NCBI GenBank assembly: GCA_031555145.1
Contig: JAVBUR010000005.1
Span: 10,035-74,034 of the forward strand
Reading direction: 5' to 3'
Length of the DNA stretch: 64,000 bases
From: JAJDIA01 sp031555145
GTDB lineage: Bacteria; Bacteroidota; Bacteroidia; Bacteroidales; Tannerellaceae
The position numbers and the translations under genes are program-made. The notes under the pieces are model-generated. The model had not been told where the DNA came from and made no database searches. It saw only the letters and a program-made list of their open reading frames with translations. Positions 34,939 to 44,160 of this stretch are shown piece by piece. Numbering within the stretch: the stretch's first letter is position 1; each line of letters starts with the position of its first letter.

Positions 34939-34966
34939 GTTTGAAAAAACGAACGTTTAAACGAAC
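34939..34966 (-). repeat. Right inverted repeat of a probable invertible promoter
   Basis: Read on the minus strand, this 28-bp element matches the left copy at 24 of 28 positions, with a 16-base perfect block starting AAACGTTCGT (34958-34949). The mismatches are symmetrical groups beside the core, as seen in site-specific inversion sites. Confidence 0.8.
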
Positions 34967-35235
34967 TGGTTAAAATGCTTATTATAAGTGTTTTAAGCGA
35001 TTATTATACTTATTGGTTTTCAATGGGTAAACTGTGCGTATTTCACAGTATCAGAAAAATCGATAATGTAAATATTAGTCAATAATCAGGTGGCTACTGA
35101 ATAGTGCCCATTGGTTTTGGTTAACATGTTAGTCAGTTTTTAGACTAAGAACTGGTATCTTATTTATGTAGGTATCCTGTGGTTGTGTTTTTATGATATC
35201 GCAACCTCTGCTGAAGGAGATGAAATTTGAATGGC
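34967..35235 (+). other. Long untranslated leader of the fimbrial operon
   Basis: About 270 bases separate the right inverted repeat from the first fimbrial gene. No ORF looks real. A small hairpin (TTAGTC at 35129-35134, GACTAA at 35143-35148) is present, and AAGGAG lies at 35214-35219. No clear TAnnTTTG promoter was found here, which agrees with the promoter lying inside the invertible segment. Confidence 0.5.
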
Positions 35236-35913
35236 ATGATGAAGCATTTGTTGTTTGTATTTCTGACAATGTATAGTGGCTGTCTATGGGCGCAAGCAGA
35301 CAGGCCGGAGCCCGACACGGACGTGCCCGGTACCTCCGTATACCGTTTTGTTGCGGTCAAGACCAACCTGCTTTTCGACCTGGCTACAGCCTTGAATGCT
35401 GAACTGGAGTTTCCCTTGAGCCCCCGGTTCAGTCTGCTTGGCGAATGCACATTCCCGTGGTGGTTGTGGAGCAAGGAGCAAACCTGCCTTCAGGTATTCA
35501 GCGGTGGCCTTGAAGGGCGTTACTGGTTCCGTCCGGATTACAGCCGTCAGGATCCCGCATTGGGACAACATAACCCCCTCACCGGCTGGTTTACCGGGTT
35601 GTATGCCGGAGCAGGCTACTACGACCTCGAATGGAAAACGAAAGGCTACCAGGGCGAATTCTTTATCGCCGCCGGTGTGAGTGTGGGGTATACCAAGGCA
35701 TTATCACGCCACTTCGGACTTGAATGTTCGGTCGGCGTCGGTTACCTGAACACCGATTATCGGCACTACGAGGCCAAACAGAGTGTTGTCGACGGCAAGT
35801 GGCACCTCGTCCGACAGAACGACGGCCATTATTCATGGATCGGCCCTACCAAGGCCAAGATCTCACTCGTGTGGTATCCGCACATCAAGAGGAAGAAAGG
35901 AGGCGCCCGATGA
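35236..35913 (+). CDS. DUF3575 family protein, first gene of the fimbrial operon
   Basis: Secreted protein of about 225 residues with a signal peptide (ends CLWAQ). The start is placed at the ATG at 35236, next to another ATG at 35239; a TTG at 35227 is in frame but less likely. The body, with VAVKTNLLFDLATALNAELE, GLYAGAGYYDLEWK and KALSRHFGLECSVGVGY, is an outer-membrane-beta-barrel-like pattern of DUF3575. This family regularly opens Bacteroidales fimbrillin operons and may help anchor or assemble the fibre. The stop overlaps the next start (ATGA). Confidence 0.85.
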   Translation: MMKHLLFVFLTMYSGCLWAQADRPEPDTDVPGTSVYRFVAVKTNLLFDLATALNAELEFPLSPRFSLLGECTFPWWLWSKEQTCLQVFSGGLEGRYWFRPDYSRQDPALGQHNPLTGWFTGLYAGAGYYDLEWKTKGYQGEFFIAAGVSVGYTKALSRHFGLECSVGVGYLNTDYRHYEAKQSVVDGKWHLVRQNDGHYSWIGPTKAKISLVWYPHIKRKKGGAR

Positions 35914-37040
35914 AACATGCTTCCCTTTATATAATGGTATATATAACAGCATTGGCTGCTACACTGATCGCCGCACTACTTACCTTTTCCTCGTGCGAAC
36001 GTCGCCCGTTAGAAGAGTCATTCTATGAAACGGCACGACTCATGGTTGAGATTGACTGGGCCGCCTCAGGCCTCGACCCGGACAACGATCCGGCAGGCGA
36101 CCTCTATTCAGCCTCCATATGGGTATTTGCCAAAGAAGGTACGCCATTCCAGGGAAAGAATTATAATGTATTCCCCCTCGAGGACCCCCGTGGCGGCGTG
36201 ATCGAAGTACCTCCTGGCCACTATGCTTTGATCATCCACAACAACTACTACGACCCGGATAAGGGTATTTCGGAGTTCTCCCAGAACGTCGCCTTCCGCT
36301 TCGATGCCGAACGGCCTTATGAGACCTTTGAATACTATGCCCTGCCCGATAACTCCACGACAGGACGCTTTGTCACCCCTGCCGGCCAGGCACGCATCCT
36401 CCCTCCCGATAGGCTGGTCGCCTGGCACCTGGACGAGTTTGAAGTCACAAAAGAGATGATAGCAACCACCCGTCCCATGATCCAGACCCGGACGGATGTC
36501 GGGCAACCCATCGTGATTCATGCCGCTCCACAACCAATGCTGTATACCTGCCATGTGATCGCCCATGTCAATAATATAAGTAGCGCGAAGGCATCCCTGG
36601 CTATTCTGAACGGCATGGCCGGTTCGGTTTTCCCTGTTACGGGTATCGTCGGCCCTCCCGCCACCGGCTATGTCTTTTCGATGAACAACCGCCGCTACGA
36701 CGAAGACTCGCAACGCAACGGCACCATCGAGGCCACATTCTACACCTTCGGCCCCTTATCAGCCGATATCGTCAACACCCTGCACCTCGACTTCACCCTG
36801 GTTGAAGAATATGACGGCCAGGTACTCTATCCCACACCTCCGGCCACGCCCTTTCAATTTAATGTCACACCTCAGGTTGATCAGCAGAACCACCATATCG
36901 AAATACGTATCGGCTTCGGGTCTGGTTCCAACCCCGATCCCTATGAATCAGTAGAACTCCCGCAATTGAATGTAGAGGGGCAGTTCGATGTGTGGGTCAA
37001 CGAATGGGGTGAGGAGCAACCGGTGGAGGTGCCGGTATAA
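35910..37040 (+). CDS. DUF5119 family fimbrial lipoprotein
   Basis: Lipoprotein of 376 residues with a lipobox near LTFSSC. The start at 35910 overlaps the DUF3575 stop by four bases. The sequence from ARLMVEIDWAASGLDPD, through IPPGHYALIIHNNYY-like and QPMLYTCHVIAHVNNI segments, matches DUF5119, a family of Bacteroidales fimbrial accessory or anchor proteins. Its place as second gene, before the fimbrillins, is the usual order. The role (anchor, length control or assembly) is inferred from position. Confidence 0.82.
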   Translation: MKHASLYIMVYITALAATLIAALLTFSSCERRPLEESFYETARLMVEIDWAASGLDPDNDPAGDLYSASIWVFAKEGTPFQGKNYNVFPLEDPRGGVIEVPPGHYALIIHNNYYDPDKGISEFSQNVAFRFDAERPYETFEYYALPDNSTTGRFVTPAGQARILPPDRLVAWHLDEFEVTKEMIATTRPMIQTRTDVGQPIVIHAAPQPMLYTCHVIAHVNNISSAKASLAILNGMAGSVFPVTGIVGPPATGYVFSMNNRRYDEDSQRNGTIEATFYTFGPLSADIVNTLHLDFTLVEEYDGQVLYPTPPATPFQFNVTPQVDQQNHHIEIRIGFGSGSNPDPYESVELPQLNVEGQFDVWVNEWGEEQPVEVPV

Positions 37041-37125
37041 AAAAGAACTATCCATGTAAGATTGCACAACATAATATCACGAGAAAGAATCATAGTAAAA
37101 GTAACAACAAACAAAAAGTAAAATC

Positions 37126-38355
37126 ATGAGAAAAATGACAATTGCTGCTGCATCCCTGGCCTTCATACTGGCCGGTTGTAGCCAAAACGAAATCATTGAA
37201 GGGTCACAAAATCCCGACAACGCAGTGAACTTTGGGTTGTATACACCGAAGACGAAGGGAACGGTGACGGATAACAGTGGTACGACCACAAACACCACTT
37301 CTACTGCTACAACTGGCATTAGGGATACGGGGTTCGGTATTCTGGCTTCGTACACGGAAGGGAAGACTTTCGACGAAATCAATGGAACGACTTCCACATC
37401 CACAATGGACTTTATGTGGAATCAGTTGATAGATCACAAGGTTACTGTTACGGATGGCTGGGGTTACACACCGCTCAAATACTGGCCAAATCAATCGAGC
37501 GATATGATTAGCTTTTTTGCGTATGCGCCTTATCGTGTTGCAGAGGATGCTTATATACAAGTATCAAACAATACGTATAAAGGTTATCCCCAAATAAAAT
37601 ACTCGGCACTCGGAGGATTAGCTAGCGCAGAGGGCAGCGATGCCAATCTTCAGAGTTCTCCTGATCTCGTTGTAGCACAGGAATTGAATCGGGAAAGAAT
37701 TACCGATAAGACAAAGGTAGAGTTCACGTTCAACCATATCCTGACCAGAGTAGGTATGACAGCCAAACTAGACCACACGCTGACCTCTGATCTAGGTAAT
37801 GCAGGCAAGACCCACGTCGTTATCACCAATATCGAAATCGTAGGCAAAGCTCTGCCTGTATCAGGAACTTATACCTACACAGCTAACGGTAAAGGAGACT
37901 GGTCTGGTTTGGGCTATGAAGATATTAATCTGGCTGGGCTTATCAATTTGTCGAAGGTCACAATCGCCACCACATCCGCAGATAAAGCTAATTACGAAAA
38001 AAACAATGCTATTGAGGTGACTGATGGAAATGTTGCCACAAATCTGTTCAAGGGTGACGGAATAAATGAAACATCTGAGTATCTCTTCCTGCCTCCGGTG
38101 AATGGAGGACTGGCTGCTAATGTTGTGACCGTAAAGATATCTTATGATATAGTAACTATTGACGATGCGCTTAATTTGGGATACTCAATAACTTCGGCTA
38201 TTGCAGAGGTTGGACTGCCTGAAGGAATCCTGAAAAAGGGTATGGCATATACTTTGAACTTTACCATTTATATGTATAAGATCGAAGTTGATGTGGACAA
38301 AATTGAAGTTTGGGATGAAACAGATATAAACCAAGCTAGAGATATTCACAAATGA
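37126..38355 (+). CDS. Fimbrillin family protein, probable main shaft subunit
   Basis: A 409-residue lipoprotein-type precursor (lipobox SLAFILAGC) of the FimA/Mfa-like group. Typical fimbrillin features are the N-terminal strand with VNFGLYTPKTKG, the FGILASYTEG block, WGYTPLKYWPNQSSDMISFFAYAPY and FTFNHILTRVGMTAKL. In this group, lipidation and then cleavage by a trypsin-like protease after a basic residue opens the groove for donor-strand polymerisation. It is the first fimbrillin after DUF5119 and is followed by two strong hairpins, which fits a more abundant major subunit. Its codons are more AT-rich than those of the next fimbrillin genes. Confidence 0.87.
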   Translation: MRKMTIAAASLAFILAGCSQNEIIEGSQNPDNAVNFGLYTPKTKGTVTDNSGTTTNTTSTATTGIRDTGFGILASYTEGKTFDEINGTTSTSTMDFMWNQLIDHKVTVTDGWGYTPLKYWPNQSSDMISFFAYAPYRVAEDAYIQVSNNTYKGYPQIKYSALGGLASAEGSDANLQSSPDLVVAQELNRERITDKTKVEFTFNHILTRVGMTAKLDHTLTSDLGNAGKTHVVITNIEIVGKALPVSGTYTYTANGKGDWSGLGYEDINLAGLINLSKVTIATTSADKANYEKNNAIEVTDGNVATNLFKGDGINETSEYLFLPPVNGGLAANVVTVKISYDIVTIDDALNLGYSITSAIAEVGLPEGILKKGMAYTLNFTIYMYKIEVDVDKIEVWDETDINQARDIHK

Positions 38356-38433
38356 TCAGAAGCTGCTGAAGAAGTAACATCAAATGAAGAAGAAAATACA
38401 GGAGTAGAATAAGTAATTCCCATCCTAACACCC

Positions 38434-38494
38434 GGCAGGAATTCCCCCTATCCCTGCCATCCCCACCCCGGCGGGCTTGACCGCCTACCGGGGT
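38434..38494 (+). other. Two GC-rich hairpins between fimbrillin genes
   Basis: The first is GGCAGG (38434-38439) with CCTGCC (38453-38458). The second is ACCCC-GGCGG (38465-38474) with CCGCC (38481-38485) and GGGGT (38490-38494). No T-run follows, so these look like partial attenuators or 3'-end stabilisers of the upstream mRNA rather than full terminators. Confidence 0.6.
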
Positions 38495-38517
38495 ACTAAT
38501 CAACCGGAAGCAAGACA

Positions 38518-39582
38518 ATGGCACGAATCACGAACAACATCATATCGCAATACCTCAGTAGAGCCCTTTCAGCGCTCTGCCTGACCCTGCTATTGGCCGG
38601 ATGCAGCCATGATTCAGACCCTGCGCCCGATCCTGTCCCCAACGGCACGCCCCTCGGTTTTTCGACCAACTTCGACATCGACAGCCGGGCAACAGCCGTG
38701 AGCAATATCCTGGATATGGGCATTTTTGCCTACTATACAGAGCAGACCCTGTTCGATGATGGAGCCGCCTTCGCTCCCAACTTTATGTACAACCAACTGG
38801 CCACCAAAGAAGGCGGTGTATGGGGATACTCGCCCCTGAAATACTGGCCGAATGCAGATGGCGACCGGTTGAGTTTTTTCGCCTATACCCCCCATACCGA
38901 CAACTGCACGGCCTTGGAAGTGCTCACAGCAAACACCGACCCCGGTTACCCGCGTCTACGCTATACCCTTCCCACATACATCCCCGACCAGGTAGACGTA
39001 CTAACCGCCGTAAACCTCGATCAGACACGCACCTCCGGAGCCGTTTCATTTGCGATGAACCACGCCCTGACCCAAATCCGGTTCAGTGCGAAACGGAAGC
39101 CGGATACCAGCGGCGACTTCCTGACTTCTATGAAAGTCACCGGCGTCACCTTGAAGGGCGGCTCTAATACCGGCATTGCGATACTTACTCCTGCAGGCAT
39201 TGATTGGGAGATACCTATTACGTCACTGGAAACCATGCACTTTGAGCTAACCTCGAAGGCAGGACTGATCGATACGGCTACATACATAAAACTGTCTGAC
39301 GACGAGTTTCTTCCCCTGACAACCTTTGGCTACGACCTGATGCTCATGCCCCAGCCGCTGGACGACATCTTTATTGATGTCGATATGTATATAGAAACCC
39401 GCAGTGGCGCCTATCCCAAGTCAGCTTCCTTTCCGCTCAAAGGTATTGTCGACTGGAAGCCCGGCACCACCATCAACTATCAACTCACCCTGGACTGGAA
39501 CTCCATCTCCGAACTGACGGCCAACTCCATGCGTTGGACATCGGGCACGGTGACCGAGGGCGGAACACAAATAATCGAATAA
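38518..39582 (+). CDS. Fimbrillin family protein (minor subunit)
   Basis: A 354-residue lipoprotein (lipobox LTLLLAGC). It shares the fimbrillin layout with the upstream gene: LGFSTNFDIDSRA, MGIFAYYTEQTLFDDG, WGYSPLKYWPNADGDRLSFF and FAMNHALTQIRFSAK. The Arg in DIDSRA could be the protease processing site. It lies 162 bases after the previous gene, across two hairpins, and 15 bases before the next. It is probably a minor or shaft-variant subunit, expressed less than the first one. Confidence 0.85.
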   Translation: MARITNNIISQYLSRALSALCLTLLLAGCSHDSDPAPDPVPNGTPLGFSTNFDIDSRATAVSNILDMGIFAYYTEQTLFDDGAAFAPNFMYNQLATKEGGVWGYSPLKYWPNADGDRLSFFAYTPHTDNCTALEVLTANTDPGYPRLRYTLPTYIPDQVDVLTAVNLDQTRTSGAVSFAMNHALTQIRFSAKRKPDTSGDFLTSMKVTGVTLKGGSNTGIAILTPAGIDWEIPITSLETMHFELTSKAGLIDTATYIKLSDDEFLPLTTFGYDLMLMPQPLDDIFIDVDMYIETRSGAYPKSASFPLKGIVDWKPGTTINYQLTLDWNSISELTANSMRWTSGTVTEGGTQIIE

Positions 39583-39597
39583 CCCCATAATATCCCT

Positions 39598-40593
39598 ATG
39601 AAGCCATATATCCGCTACATACTACCGACACTTTGCACCAGCATAGCCTTGTTGAGCAGCTGTTCAACGTCTGAAACAGAACCGGAACCGGCTACTGTCG
39701 ACCCGCGTCCCATCGAACTGATGGCCAATCCGCCCGACGGTTGCGGTGCAGAGGTACACACCCGTGGCAGCGGCGCAGGCCCGATAGAGACCTGGCGCAA
39801 CACCCCTATCTGCCTGGTCTACGGAGCATCAACACAGGCCTATACCAAAAGCTGGGATGCAACGGTCACCATCTTCGGAAATGTAGACATCCAAACTACG
39901 CCCTCTTATCCGGCGGACAATGCCCCGATCCACATCGCCGGCTATTATCCTGTCGCAGGCTCGTTGGAAGCGGGTAAGGCCGTAACGCTGAACAACAACA
40001 ACACCCTCATCTATACCGGCCTCGACGGCTCGGACGACCTGATGATATCCAACGAAGTGACAGCCTCCTCTCAAAACCCCTTCAGTGGGGAAAACCGCCT
40101 GACGTTCACGCATCTGCTTACGCAGTTGGCTTTTGCCGTGGTTTCGCCCGAGGCTGACATGTTTCCCAACGCAATCGCCATTACCGGTATCACGGTTACA
40201 TCCGTAGACGATAATCACCCCTTTTCTACCACAGCTACGATCGATATCACAAAAACGCCTGCGGAAGCAATCACAATGAATGGGGAGGCGGCCGGTTCCC
40301 TCTCCGCCTTTTCGGGCACCTATACCGCCACCAAAGACAACACAGTCATTGGAGCCGTGCTATTGCCTCCTTGCCTTACCGAAGAAGACGGCTACAGCGT
40401 GGATGCAACCGTCACCCTTTCCGACAGCACGGAAATACCGCTGGATCGCATCAAAGCCCCATTCAGGCAAAACACGGCTTATACAGTAACATTGACATTT
40501 ATGGGAGCAACCATTGTGCCAACCGTTCCTATGGTGGTACCCTGGGTGCCGGGCACAGGTTTAACGTTAGCGCAATATGATGTTTTTGAATAA
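39598..40593 (+). CDS. Fimbrillin family protein (minor subunit)
   Basis: A 331-residue lipoprotein (lipobox IALLSSC). Fimbrillin-like blocks are TRGSGAGPIETW, VYGASTQAYTKSWD, IHIAGYYPVAG and LTFTHLLTQLAFAVV. The end (VPWVPGTGLTL) resembles the C-terminal strand of fimbrillin precursors. The last 17 bases overlap the start of the next gene, which suggests coupled translation. It is a minor subunit by position. Confidence 0.82.
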   Translation: MKPYIRYILPTLCTSIALLSSCSTSETEPEPATVDPRPIELMANPPDGCGAEVHTRGSGAGPIETWRNTPICLVYGASTQAYTKSWDATVTIFGNVDIQTTPSYPADNAPIHIAGYYPVAGSLEAGKAVTLNNNNTLIYTGLDGSDDLMISNEVTASSQNPFSGENRLTFTHLLTQLAFAVVSPEADMFPNAIAITGITVTSVDDNHPFSTTATIDITKTPAEAITMNGEAAGSLSAFSGTYTATKDNTVIGAVLLPPCLTEEDGYSVDATVTLSDSTEIPLDRIKAPFRQNTAYTVTLTFMGATIVPTVPMVVPWVPGTGLTLAQYDVFE

Positions 40594-41746
40594 ATATATA
40601 CCCATAGCCTGGCTGGCCTCGTGCCTCCTGCTCGCCTCCTGCCAGCGCGAGGAAGAAGAGGCGTCCGCCGAATGGCTACCCATGGAGGTGACTGTCACCC
40701 GAGCCCAGCTAACTCCGGGCGAAGACGGTAAGGCCGACATAGTGACCTTTAAACCGGACGACACCTTTCTGGTGGTGGCACACACCGGCGCAGAGTCTGC
40801 CCCGGCAACTTGGTATTCGGGCCTATACCGCTTCCCGAAAGAGGGGGAACTGTCAACCCTGCGTCCTCTTAATTCCTACAACTTCGATAACGATACGTAT
40901 GTTGACGCGACCGGCTCCCTGCGCGGCGGCCTCTATCTGCCTACTTCCACCGCGGGTATCGTCTACCAACTCCACCTGGTTTGGCCTGCTGCTAAATTTA
41001 TGGAGGGTGGTCCGGTGGCCGTACCACGCGATAAGTCCATTTATGTTGCCACACCCGCACAGCCGTGTACGCTAACCGCCGCCAACCCTTACTTCACCAT
41101 GCCGTTCCCCAAAGACATGCAATTGATAGAGATGAGCTCGGCCCTGAAAGTGTACATCAAGCAAAGCAGCGCTGACGCTACGGCCGAAGTCTCCAACGTA
41201 AGGCTGCTCAATGCCGGCGACCGGAATGCGCAGATGAACATCCATACGCACCGGGCATTACTGGCCTATGCCGACAACGTTGAGATCCAAATCAGTAAAG
41301 CGGAAGAAGAAGACGCCGGCGATGACGAAACCGCAGATACCGGCCTGGAAGGAAGCTGGGCGTCAAAAAACGATTTCGCCAACGGAGATTCCATCGTCTA
41401 CTACACAGCCGATTCCATCCGCATCCATTGTGCCAATTACAAAACACAAGCCCGGGCTCTTACCCTTGCAATGCACGTGGTATATACCCTCACAGGGCAA
41501 ACTGATCCGATTGAAACAGACATCACCATCCCCCTCACATTCCTCGATGCCGAACCCTCCATGCGCTACGACCTCACGCTGACCACCAACCCGAGGGCGG
41601 TATACGTTACATATACCGTCGCTTCTTTCAGCAAAACCGTAGAGTTGGAGGGTAATCTGGGAAAACCTGTCTATACCGCGGGTACGCTCAGTCTGACTAC
41701 AGGTGAATGGAAGGAAGGCGGCCGTTTTGACAATACGATTGAATAA
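40577..41746 (+). CDS. Fimbrillin-like lipoprotein
   Basis: A 389-residue lipoprotein (lipobox SCLLLASC). The fold pattern follows fimbrillins: PMEVTVTRAQLTPGEDG, FLVVAHTGAE, YQLHLVWPAAKF, then a domain with LIEMSSALKVYIKQS. An acidic stretch (SKAEEEDAGDDET) lies near residue 240. The start may be the ATG at 40577 or 40580. It overlaps the upstream gene by 17 bases and is two bases from the next gene. Its precise place in the fibre is unknown. Confidence 0.78.
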   Translation: MMFLNKYIPIAWLASCLLLASCQREEEEASAEWLPMEVTVTRAQLTPGEDGKADIVTFKPDDTFLVVAHTGAESAPATWYSGLYRFPKEGELSTLRPLNSYNFDNDTYVDATGSLRGGLYLPTSTAGIVYQLHLVWPAAKFMEGGPVAVPRDKSIYVATPAQPCTLTAANPYFTMPFPKDMQLIEMSSALKVYIKQSSADATAEVSNVRLLNAGDRNAQMNIHTHRALLAYADNVEIQISKAEEEDAGDDETADTGLEGSWASKNDFANGDSIVYYTADSIRIHCANYKTQARALTLAMHVVYTLTGQTDPIETDITIPLTFLDAEPSMRYDLTLTTNPRAVYVTYTVASFSKTVELEGNLGKPVYTAGTLSLTTGEWKEGGRFDNTIE

Positions 41747-41748
41747 CA

Positions 41749-44154
41749 ATGAAACACGCAACACATACACTGATAACCTGGCTGGCCTTTGCCACTGTGC
41801 TACTGGCCGGCTGCACCGACGAGGAACCGGACACTGCCCTGATCCGGAAAGGCGTGGAGGTATCTGTTAGCCTCTCCCTGAACCCCGATGCACAGTCGCC
41901 CTTTGCCGATCCTCTCACACGTGCCGGCGGGGAAGATCCCACAACAGTCACCGACGTGTGGGTGTTGCAGTTCGACGGCACAACCGACGACGCTAAATTG
42001 CTCACCCCGCCGCGTTACTACAAGGGCGTATCCGGTATCCGCCTCCTGAGCAGCCCGGATAAGCAGCGCCTTGTGGTAGTGGCCAACACGCATCAGCAGT
42101 TTCTCAACTTCACCCTTACGCCGGGACTGGATACCTATGGCGACCTGAAAGCCCTGGCATCGGATGCCGGCCTGGCCCCGGTAATGCCCTTCCCGTTAGT
42201 CGAACAACCATCCGACCTGCCGATGGAGGGTTCTGTAGAGGTTATGATCTCCGCAACGGACACGCCGCAATCGATAACGGTGCCGGTGACATACAGCGTA
42301 GCCAAGCTACAACTGACGCTCCATAATGCCGTAGCCAGCGACCTGACCCTCACCGGCCTGCAACTTCGCGGCGTCCCGACAACGGTAGACATGCTGGCTG
42401 GCGAAGCCACCTACGACGGGGCTGTGTATCCTGCCGCCACCTACCTGAACTCATGGAGCGACTACCCGTTCAAAGAGTTGAACCTGGAGTCCGGAGGAAC
42501 GGATTACAAACAAACATGGTACGTTCCCCACAACGAGCGGGGCCAGACCCAGGCCTCCTCATCCGACCAGAAAACAGCCTACGCCCAATATATGGGAGCG
42601 CAACTCATCACCACCTGCATCGAAGTGACAGCCAAACTGGCCGATGGATCGCCGCGCACCTACCGCTTCCTGGCCGGGGCCGACAACACCAAAGACATGA
42701 ACATTAAGCCAGGCTGCCTCTACACCGCCACGCTCGATTTCCAACGTCCGGGAACCGTGGGCGTGGACATGGACATGCGCATTGTAGACTACCGGCTCGA
42801 ACAGACTACCGACACTGAAACGATTGATTATGTAGGCACACCAGACCATGAATCGCCCGCTTCCAACTGCTATATCCTCAACCCTCCCCTCAAAGGGAAG
42901 CGTATCTACCGTATCCCGGTGAACCGTGCCGACGACTACTGGACGACAGACAAAGGCTATCAGAAAGACAACTCAGCGCAAGCATACCGCCTCAATATGG
43001 CTGCCGGCGGAAGTGGTTTCGGTACAGAACTGATCTGGCAAGACCGAATGGATATGGTAGAGAAACGCCACATCGAAGGTGGCAAACTGATCAATATCGG
43101 TAGCGAAAACTGGAATGATCCGAACAAGATCTGTGTCACTCGCGCCTGTGGCTCTTACGACGCCGGTAACCGTTTGCTGAACTACATCGAGATCGTGGTG
43201 CCTGCCGGTGCCACGCGGGGTAACTTCCTGTTGGGCATCTATGCCGCCAACCCGGACTACTTGCGCGTCACCGAGGGCTACAGTTGGAGTTACCACTTCT
43301 GGGTAACAGACTACAATCCCGATGCCATAGGCAACATTACCTCCAACCAACCGGGACAGTTCGTCGTGCCGTCCGGCAATGTCCACCGTTATGCAGGGAC
43401 GATTTGGGCCACGGGCGAGTGTGTTTCGAAAGTGATGATGGATCGCAATATTGGCGCTACATCAGCCGGTTATCCGCAGAATGAGACCGGAGATGCCACT
43501 ATCAACTCTACCGACCTTATTGGTGCCTTTTACTACCAGTATGGTCGCAAAGATCCCTTTCCCGCCACGCAGGCCCTCTACAACGAAAGTAATGGGAAGG
43601 TGTTCATCAAAGTGGCCGGAGCACCCGGCACGATCAATGATGCGGTCAGGAATCCGACTACACTCTATGGCAATACCACTCTCCAATACTGGGCATATAC
43701 CGGCGATAATGCAACACCCTATGAGAACGGAAAGCTCTACTGGTGGCAGGATGAGAAAACCGCAGGTAAGTACAGTGTAAATACATATGCCGGCGTGAAA
43801 CCATTCTTCGATCCCAGCCCTTACAGCTGGAAAATACCGAGGTCTGATACATGGGCAGATTTTGCGACACATACGACAACAAATACCGGTACCCAGTCGC
43901 GGTTTACACCTTTTACTACTGCTTGCGGGGGGTATTATTGGCCTGCGGGTACGGTCTACGGATCGGTGTTTTACCCGGCAACAGGGTGCATCAATCTATC
44001 GAATGTTGTGCAAAATCCTAATCAGGCTTATAATTGGACAGGAAGTCCGACTACGGCAAGCTTAGGTGTTTACAGGGCGTTGTACTCCTCCGGCAGCACT
44101 ACAAATAACATGGCAAGGTATTATAGACTTCCCGTCAGAAGTATTCAGGAATAG
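41749..44154 (+). CDS. DUF4906-type fimbrial protein with FISUMP-like C-terminal domain
   Basis: An 801-residue lipoprotein (lipobox VLLAGC). The first half is fimbrillin/DUF4906-like (VTDVWVLQFDGT, RLVVVANTHQQF, YSVAKLQLTLHN, TWYVPHNERGQ). The C-terminal third from about residue 545 carries VSKVMMDRNIGATSAG, GAFYYQYGRKDPFP, YSWKIPRSDTWADF and YYRLPVRSIQE, the pattern of FISUMP-type C-terminal domains found on surface proteins of Bacteroidetes and Fibrobacter. The size and extra domain suggest a tip adhesin rather than a shaft subunit. It is 6 bases before the next fimbrial gene. Confidence 0.8.
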   Translation: MKHATHTLITWLAFATVLLAGCTDEEPDTALIRKGVEVSVSLSLNPDAQSPFADPLTRAGGEDPTTVTDVWVLQFDGTTDDAKLLTPPRYYKGVSGIRLLSSPDKQRLVVVANTHQQFLNFTLTPGLDTYGDLKALASDAGLAPVMPFPLVEQPSDLPMEGSVEVMISATDTPQSITVPVTYSVAKLQLTLHNAVASDLTLTGLQLRGVPTTVDMLAGEATYDGAVYPAATYLNSWSDYPFKELNLESGGTDYKQTWYVPHNERGQTQASSSDQKTAYAQYMGAQLITTCIEVTAKLADGSPRTYRFLAGADNTKDMNIKPGCLYTATLDFQRPGTVGVDMDMRIVDYRLEQTTDTETIDYVGTPDHESPASNCYILNPPLKGKRIYRIPVNRADDYWTTDKGYQKDNSAQAYRLNMAAGGSGFGTELIWQDRMDMVEKRHIEGGKLINIGSENWNDPNKICVTRACGSYDAGNRLLNYIEIVVPAGATRGNFLLGIYAANPDYLRVTEGYSWSYHFWVTDYNPDAIGNITSNQPGQFVVPSGNVHRYAGTIWATGECVSKVMMDRNIGATSAGYPQNETGDATINSTDLIGAFYYQYGRKDPFPATQALYNESNGKVFIKVAGAPGTINDAVRNPTTLYGNTTLQYWAYTGDNATPYENGKLYWWQDEKTAGKYSVNTYAGVKPFFDPSPYSWKIPRSDTWADFATHTTTNTGTQSRFTPFTTACGGYYWPAGTVYGSVFYPATGCINLSNVVQNPNQAYNWTGSPTTASLGVYRALYSSGSTTNNMARYYRLPVRSIQE

Positions 44155-44160
44155 AAAGCG

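Noticed and set aside
35724..35909. 62-codon N-terminal extension of the DUF5119 gene
   Set aside because: It overlaps DUF3575 in another frame and hides the signal peptide; the ATG at 35910 gives a proper lipoprotein signal and an ATGA overlap.
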